Of a stretch of DNA of 64,000 nucleotides, positions 57,545-64,000 are shown one piece after another. This DNA is from Deltaproteobacteria bacterium (lineage in GTDB: Bacteria > Myxococcota_A > Polyangia > Nannocystales > Nannocystaceae). The position numbers and the translations under genes are program-made. The stretch is taken from assembly GCA_016709225.1 (NCBI GenBank), contig JADJEE010000012.1, positions 1,178,001-1,242,000 of the forward strand, given 5' to 3'. The notes under the pieces were generated by a model. That model was given only the letters and a program-made list of their open reading frames with translations, made no database searches and had not been told where the DNA came from. Each line of letters opens with the position of its first letter. The stretch's first letter is position 1.

Positions 57545-58603
57545 GTGAGTGGCAAGCGGACGCGGTGGATCCTGCTCGGTGTCGTGATTGCGGCGGTGGC
57601 CGCGGTCGCAACGATGGTGTCGATGCGCCGGGGCTCGGTCGCCGACGTCGAGCGGCTGTGGAGCGAGGCCGACCTGCCGACGCTGCCGCCGACCGCGAGC
57701 AACGGCTGGCAGGTCGTGGTCGACGCGCGGGCGCAGCTACCGGTCGACTACCCCACCGAGAACCTCGCGGAGGTGTCGGCGCTACTGGCCGACCCCGACA
57801 CGGTGTGGAGCGAACTCGAGGCCCGCGATGCCACGATGTCGCCGATCATCGCGGCGTTCAAGCGCAGCGCCTACCGCGACGTGTGGCATCGCGCGCGCGC
57901 CTTGCCGGCGTTCGCCGACGGCTGCGCCTGGGTCGCGATGGCCGACTGCCCGACGATCATGTTGGTGCAGCTGCATCGCATCGCGGTGCTCGACTTCCTG
58001 CTCGACGCGCGCGGCGAACACTGGGACGAAGCGCTCGAGGGCATGCATCGCCTGCTGCAGATCGAGCTCGACTTCCAGGCCTCCGCGCGTGACGTCGTCG
58101 CGCAGGTCGCCGCCGCCGAGATGCTCGCCGATGGCATGTCCGCCACCGTCGCGCTCGTCACCCGCGCGGGTGCACAGGGCCAACAGCCGCAGCTGCGTGC
58201 CAAGCTGCTCGAGCTCGCGAGCACGGCCGAGTTCGGCCCCCACCTCGATCGCGCGGTGGTGGCCCACTACCTGCGCACGATGGTCGGCCTCGAGCAGCTC
58301 GCCGCCGCCCAGGCCACCGCAGGCGTGCCGGGCGACCTCGCCACGTGGTTGTTCTCGCCGGCGAAGACCGGCGCAGAGCTCAACCGCTACTTCCGCGTCC
58401 TGATGAAGGTCGTGACCGACGAGGCCGGCAGGCCGGAGCCCGCCGACGCGCAGGAGTGCCAGCTGCGCTTCGACCCCGCCGGCTGCCAGCTGCTCGAGAT
58501 CGCCGTCACCGCCCACCAGCTCCGCGACCACCGCGACCAGGTCCTGCGCGCACTGGCGCGGGTCGAGGCCGCGCAGGCCAAGCTCCCGGTCGACGCCGAC
58601 TGA
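57545..58603 (+). CDS. Membrane-anchored hypothetical protein
   Basis: A 352-residue protein with one N-terminal membrane helix (about 8-26, WILLGVVIAAVAAVATMVS) and a helical periplasmic domain. Recognisable features are VDYPTENLAEVSALLADPDT and HWDEALEGMHRLLQIELDFQ, with no family I can name. GTG 57545 starts 42 bp after the kinase-M16 gene on the same strand, so it may be its partner or part of the same transcript, although a hairpin lies between. Confidence 0.65.
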   Translation: MSGKRTRWILLGVVIAAVAAVATMVSMRRGSVADVERLWSEADLPTLPPTASNGWQVVVDARAQLPVDYPTENLAEVSALLADPDTVWSELEARDATMSPIIAAFKRSAYRDVWHRARALPAFADGCAWVAMADCPTIMLVQLHRIAVLDFLLDARGEHWDEALEGMHRLLQIELDFQASARDVVAQVAAAEMLADGMSATVALVTRAGAQGQQPQLRAKLLELASTAEFGPHLDRAVVAHYLRTMVGLEQLAAAQATAGVPGDLATWLFSPAKTGAELNRYFRVLMKVVTDEAGRPEPADAQECQLRFDPAGCQLLEIAVTAHQLRDHRDQVLRALARVEAAQAKLPVDAD

Positions 58604-58643
58604 CGCGGGCGCCCGTGCGGGCCGTGTCCGCGCGCGCAGGCCG

Positions 58644-60386
<1,743 letters not shown>

Positions 60387-60545
60387 GGGGCGCTCGTCGT
60401 TCTCGCGCGCGGCCCGATCGAAGGGCCGCGTTGGCGGGCGCAGCAAAGAACAATTCGGCGCCGCATTCAAGCTGCGCCCCCCGCCGGGGACTTTAAAGGC
60501 CATTCGCCGTCGATACCGCGGGCGCCTTCGTGTTAGGGTGATGCC
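60387..60545. promoter_or_regulatory. Divergent gap prfC / TolB-like lipoprotein with leader hairpin
   Basis: This 159-bp gap holds CGCGGCCC (60408-60415) paired with GGGCCGCG (60423-60430), an 8-bp stem with a 7-nt loop, in the prfC leader. On the other side GGACTTTAAAGG (60488-60499) is a small AT-rich patch that may be part of the plus-strand promoter. No gene is seen. Confidence 0.4.
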
Positions 60546-61634
60546 ATGGCGTCGCTTGCGTGGCTCCGGACATGCATTCGGTGTGGTTGGATCGGACTTG
60601 CCTCGGCCGCGTGCAGCTTCGACAGCAGCGGTGGCAGCGGCGGCTCGGATGGCAGCAGCGGCAGCGAATCGAGCGCGGGCGCCACGCTCACGACCACGAC
60701 CAATACCGCAACGACCGCGGGCACCACCGCCTCCGACAGCAGCGGAAGCGGCGATGGCCCCACCTCGGGGGCGACCACGACCACCGACCCGAGCGGTTCC
60801 AGCAGCAGCGACGGCGCCGATGGCAGCTCGTCGACCGGCGTGCCCACTGGCGACTTCGGCGAGCCGATCGCCGTCGACGCACTCAACAGCGAGTCGGACG
60901 ACGACGACGCGACGCTTTCGACCGACATGCTCGAGGTCTACTTCGCGAGCACGCGCCTCGGGAACGAGGACATCTTCGTCGCGCACCGCGGCAGCGTGAC
61001 CGAGGACTTCGACGAGCCGGTGCGCGTGGACGAGCTGAGCAGCACCTTCGTCGACTCGACGCCGGAGCTCTCGTTCGATGGCCTCACCATGACCGTCACG
61101 AGCGATCGCCCGGGCACACTCGGTGGCCTCGACGTATGGGTGAGCACCCGCGACAACCGCGACGACGCGTGGAGCAACCCCACGCACATCGGCGAGCTGA
61201 GCACGATCGCCAACGAGGGCAGCGTCGTGCTCACCGGCGACCTCCTGACCGTCTACCTGTGCGAGTCGGGTGATCCGCCAGACTACGACCAGATCGTATT
61301 CGCCACCCGCGAGCACACCGGCGACGCATTCGGAGCGCCAGCGGTGTTCGCCGATCTCAACGCCGACGGCCGCGACTGCACGCCGTTCGTGGTCGCCGAC
61401 AACACCGAGCTGTGGTGGGCGAGCACCCGCGCCGGTGGCGAAGGCGCGGAGGACATCTGGCGCATCGACCTCGTGGATGGACTGCCGAGCGGCACCGCCG
61501 AGGTGATCGACGAGGTCAACGACGACTCGCGCGACGAGGACCCGTGGGTCTCGCCCGATGGCGCGACGCTGTTCTTCTCGAGTACGCGCGCGGGCATGGG
61601 CGGCCAGGACATCTACATGGCGATGCGCCAGTAG
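60546..61634 (+). CDS. TolB/WD40-like PD40-repeat lipoprotein
   Basis: A 362-residue lipoprotein (lipobox in IGLASAACS). A very Ser/Gly/Thr-rich linker (about 24-100, with TTTTNTATT and GSSSSDGADGSS) leads to a propeller of PD40-like repeats: DMLEVYFASTRLGNEDIFVA, PELSFDGLTMTVTSDRPGT, NTELWWASTRAGGEGAEDIW and DPWVSPDGATLFFSSTRAGM. Such repeats bind partners or ligands at the surface. ATG 60546 matches the start of a normal signal peptide. A short hairpin follows the stop. Confidence 0.8.
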   Translation: MASLAWLRTCIRCGWIGLASAACSFDSSGGSGGSDGSSGSESSAGATLTTTTNTATTAGTTASDSSGSGDGPTSGATTTTDPSGSSSSDGADGSSSTGVPTGDFGEPIAVDALNSESDDDDATLSTDMLEVYFASTRLGNEDIFVAHRGSVTEDFDEPVRVDELSSTFVDSTPELSFDGLTMTVTSDRPGTLGGLDVWVSTRDNRDDAWSNPTHIGELSTIANEGSVVLTGDLLTVYLCESGDPPDYDQIVFATREHTGDAFGAPAVFADLNADGRDCTPFVVADNTELWWASTRAGGEGAEDIWRIDLVDGLPSGTAEVIDEVNDDSRDEDPWVSPDGATLFFSSTRAGMGGQDIYMAMRQ

Positions 61635-61641
61635 TGCGCCT

Positions 61642-61657
61642 GGCCGCCGGCGCGGCC
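61642..61657. terminator. Hairpin between convergent genes at the window end
   Basis: GGCCGC, loop CGGC, GCGGCC: a 6-bp stem in the 25-bp gap between the TolB-like and VWA/YfaP-like genes. It would serve both directions. No T-run. Confidence 0.4.
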
Positions 61658-61659
61658 CG

Positions 61660-64000
61660 TCAGCCCGACCAGAACACCCGCGCCACGCGGCTGCTGCCGC
61701 GCTCGATCACGACCGGGAAGCTCTGCTTGCCGTTCGGGGTCCGCAGCTCGAGCACCGCTCGGATCGGCCGCGCGGCCTCGTCGGCGAGCCCGGTGCCGTT
61801 GCGGGTGACCTCGACGAACACCGACTTCTTCACCTTCGCGAGCGCGACCTGCTCGAGCCCTGCGGCTTCGCGCACGGTCAGGCCGAGCGGGTGCGTGGCG
61901 CCGAGGCGCCGGCCCTTGGCGTCGACGACCGCGATGTCGAGATCGTCCTCGCCCGTCCACGTCAGCGTCGCCTTGAGCTGGCCCTTGAGCGCCGGCAGGG
62001 CCGCCGGCGCGCCCGCAGCCAGCTCGGCCTCGGCGAGCGCGAGCGCACGCGAGGTCGCCTTGGTTCGCACCATGCCATCGCGCAGCGCGACGCGGGCCTC
62101 GGTCACGCGACCGCTACGGCCGAGGCACTGCGCGAGCGCGGCGTGGGCGTCGAGATTCGACGGGTCGATGCTCACCAGCGCCCGACGGTGCGAGCACGAG
62201 CGCCGAAGATCGCCCTTGCTCGCGAAGGCACGCGCAAGCGCCTCGTGCTGCGACTTCGAGAACGGCGTGACCTCGAGCGCGCTGGCGTAGGCACGCGCCG
62301 CCAGGGGATCGCCCTGCGACGCCAGCACGTCGGCCAACGACTCGAGCGCGGGCGCGTGGTCGGGATCGGTGTCGGCCCAAGCGCGGGCAAACGCGAGCGC
62401 CTCGGGGTGACCGACGCGGATCGCGGCCCGCACGAGTGCGCCGTGCGACGAACGTCGCGTGGGGTCGAGCGCGAGCGTGCGCTGGAGGCCCGCGATGGTC
62501 GCGAGGTTCTTGCTCGAGGGGCCGCTCGACGCGGCGATCTTGAGCACCGGGATGCGCCGCAAGAAACCACCCCAGCCGCCCGACCGACGCGAGCGCTCGT
62601 CATCGAACGCGACGCCACCGCCCCATGGGTCGGCCGGTCGGCTGCTCGACGACGACGAGGGCTTGGCCGGCGCCGGGGTCTTCTTCGCCTTCGCGACGTC
62701 CTTGGTGCGCACCTCCGATGCGGCATCGGCCTCGGCATCGGAGCCATCGCCCTCATCGAGCGCCGCGCCGAGGTCACCGGGGGCGTCGTCGGGCGCGAAA
62801 TCACCGCTGGCCGGGCCCTGCGCGCGGCCGCCCTTCTCCGCTTCCTCCTCCGGGGCGACCTCGCGACGTGGTGCGGGCGCGGGATCGGGCGACGGCGCGA
62901 AGTTGTCGTCGCGATCGGTCTTGGGCTCGGCGGCCGCCGGCGGTGCGGGTGCGGGCGTGACGGTGGCCGGTGGCGCCTCGGTCGGCGTGGGGGTGGGCTC
63001 GGCCTTGCGGGCGTCGACGTCTTCGTGCCTCGCGACGGGGCCGCTGGCGAGGCCGCCCTGCACGTTGCCCGGCACTTCGGCCGCGGGCTGCTCCGCCTCC
63101 TTGTTCGCGTCGACCTTGCCGCCCCACTTGTCCGTGCTCGCGGCGGTGCGCACGACGTTGAACTCGCGGTACATCGCGTCGTTCTCGAGCACCAGCAGCG
63201 CGGTGAAGCGCGACAGCACCGTGTAGTCCTTCGAGAGCGCCACGATGCGGTCGTGGGCATCGAAGCCGGCGGTCTTCGTGAGGTGGGCGATCTGCATCGC
63301 CGCCCAGGTCCGAGGCAGGTGTTGGTTCTGCGCCGGCGCCCCCGTGCGCGTCGCCGTGATGTCGACCGGGAACGTGGCGCGCACAGGCCCCTGGGGCCCG
63401 TCCGCGAGCAGCGTCACCTCGCCCTTCACGGGGTGCGAGAGCTTGCCCGTCACGACCAACTCGTCGCCGGGGCGCAGGCCCGCGGCCTCGGAGTGCCGGA
63501 CATCGACCATGCCGTCGGGCAGCTCGAGCCGCACGTTCTTGGCCATCGGCACCTGTGCACGCAGCCGCAGGTCTCGCACGAGCTCGCGCAGATCATCGCG
63601 CGCATCGATCTGCACGACATCGCCGCCGGTGGCCTCCACCACGGCACCGAGCGCGACGAGATCGGCGCGGGCGCCCAGCGCGAGCGCCTCGACGCGCACG
63701 TCGGGCAGCGCATCGCGCACCAGGCCGGCCAACTTGTCGGGCGCGAGCTCACCGCTGCTCGGCGAGCCATCGCCGATGTACACCACGACCTTCTGCGCGT
63801 CGGTGCCACCGCTGCGCGCGAGCGCCTCGCCGGCCTCGATCATCATCGAGCCGACATCGCTCGCGCCGGCCATGTCCTGCTCGTCGAGGAAGCGACGCGT
63901 GGCGTCGATCGCCGCCGCGGTGGGGGTCTGCAGGCCGCTCGGCAGCTCGTCACAGGCCGCGTCGCAGGCCAGCACGGTGAAGCGATCATTGGATTCCATG
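61660..64000 (-). CDS. VWA domain protein with TPR-like and YfaP-like C-terminus, 5' end outside the window
   Basis: About 780 residues are visible and the frame is open at the window edge. The first visible part already lies inside a von Willebrand A domain (FTVLACDAACDELPSGLQTP, VVYIGDGSPSSGE), so the ATG at 63999 is internal and the real start, probably with a VIT domain and signal peptide, is outside. A long Pro/Ala/Glu-rich linker (PAPAPPAAAEPKT) follows, then helical TPR-like repeats (LAFARAWADTDPDHAPALES). It ends with a DUF2135/YfaP-like beta domain (LKATLTWTGEDDLDIAVVDA, GKQSFPVVIERGSSRVARVF). Probably a surface or periplasmic protein; function unknown. Confidence 0.75.
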   Translation of the reverse strand, partial: MESNDRFTVLACDAACDELPSGLQTPTAAAIDATRRFLDEQDMAGASDVGSMMIEAGEALARSGGTDAQKVVVYIGDGSPSSGELAPDKLAGLVRDALPDVRVEALALGARADLVALGAVVEATGGDVVQIDARDDLRELVRDLRLRAQVPMAKNVRLELPDGMVDVRHSEAAGLRPGDELVVTGKLSHPVKGEVTLLADGPQGPVRATFPVDITATRTGAPAQNQHLPRTWAAMQIAHLTKTAGFDAHDRIVALSKDYTVLSRFTALLVLENDAMYREFNVVRTAASTDKWGGKVDANKEAEQPAAEVPGNVQGGLASGPVARHEDVDARKAEPTPTPTEAPPATVTPAPAPPAAAEPKTDRDDNFAPSPDPAPAPRREVAPEEEAEKGGRAQGPASGDFAPDDAPGDLGAALDEGDGSDAEADAASEVRTKDVAKAKKTPAPAKPSSSSSSRPADPWGGGVAFDDERSRRSGGWGGFLRRIPVLKIAASSGPSSKNLATIAGLQRTLALDPTRRSSHGALVRAAIRVGHPEALAFARAWADTDPDHAPALESLADVLASQGDPLAARAYASALEVTPFSKSQHEALARAFASKGDLRRSCSHRRALVSIDPSNLDAHAALAQCLGRSGRVTEARVALRDGMVRTKATSRALALAEAELAAGAPAALPALKGQLKATLTWTGEDDLDIAVVDAKGRRLGATHPLGLTVREAAGLEQVALAKVKKSVFVEVTRNGTGLADEAARPIRAVLELRTPNGKQSFPVVIERGSSRVARVFWSG

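Overview
This window is about 70% G+C and densely coded. It reads as a myxobacterial chromosome segment, probably of the Nannocystis/Plesiocystis type (inference). The signs are many Ser/Thr kinases, some with TPR tails, many serine/glycine/threonine-rich lipoproteins, Cys-rich secreted proteins, GTG starts, ECF sigma factors, and very long antisense shadow frames. I saw no rRNA, tRNA, CRISPR array, insertion sequence or prophage. The first and last genes are cut by the window edges.

Layout. 1-3144: a truncated lipoprotein, then a minus-strand operon ruvX-mltG-CrtA-like monooxygenase. 3270-7087: a translationally coupled pair of membrane proteins, an intact Ser/Thr kinase followed by a pseudokinase of the same architecture. 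7088-9820: a kinase-TPR protein. 9960-13076: secA. 13383-16628: enoyl-CoA hydratase family protein, Cys-rich lipoprotein, hemerythrin-like protein and an unknown gene, closed by a perfect 18-bp hairpin that holds the stop codons of two convergent genes. 16661-19605: phospholipase D-VTT fusion coupled to an EEP-family enzyme. 19850-23133: thioredoxin-like lipoprotein and BCCT transporter, with a five-copy 19-bp minisatellite at the 3' end. 23212-27848: GDPD phosphodiesterase, a TPR protein with a ruined kinase domain, and a beta-propeller lipoprotein. 28089-31422: PilZ-like protein, LD-carboxypeptidase, DUF1266 protein and an RNA uridine methyltransferase.

31500-34327 is an iron-type operon. 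An AT-rich island with a 14/19 match to the Fur box precedes a di-heme DUF1111 lipoprotein, an imelysin lipoprotein and a P460-like c-type cytochrome lipoprotein. 34338-38894: small lipoprotein, MscS channel, arrestin-like protein, secreted Zn amidase and a three-repeat secreted protein. 38916-45315 (minus): Cys-rich and choice-of-anchor-L lipoproteins, then an acyl-CoA dehydrogenase/secreted protein/ECF sigma/membrane protein operon. 45463-50357: an ECF sigma fused in frame to a secreted domain, a GT4 glycosyltransferase, a divergent LysR/DUF4260 pair, and a NodB-like protein lacking metal histidines. 50362-64000: porin-like protein, VWA lipoprotein, a giant kinase fused to an M16 peptidase domain without its zinc motif, an anchored unknown protein, prfC, a TolB-like lipoprotein and a truncated VWA/YfaP-like protein.

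The strongest theme is signalling and enzyme folds kept without their catalytic residues: two pseudokinases, one dead M16 domain and one dead deacetylase, in some cases fused or coupled to intact kinases. This points to envelope signalling built on scaffolding or sensing modules.
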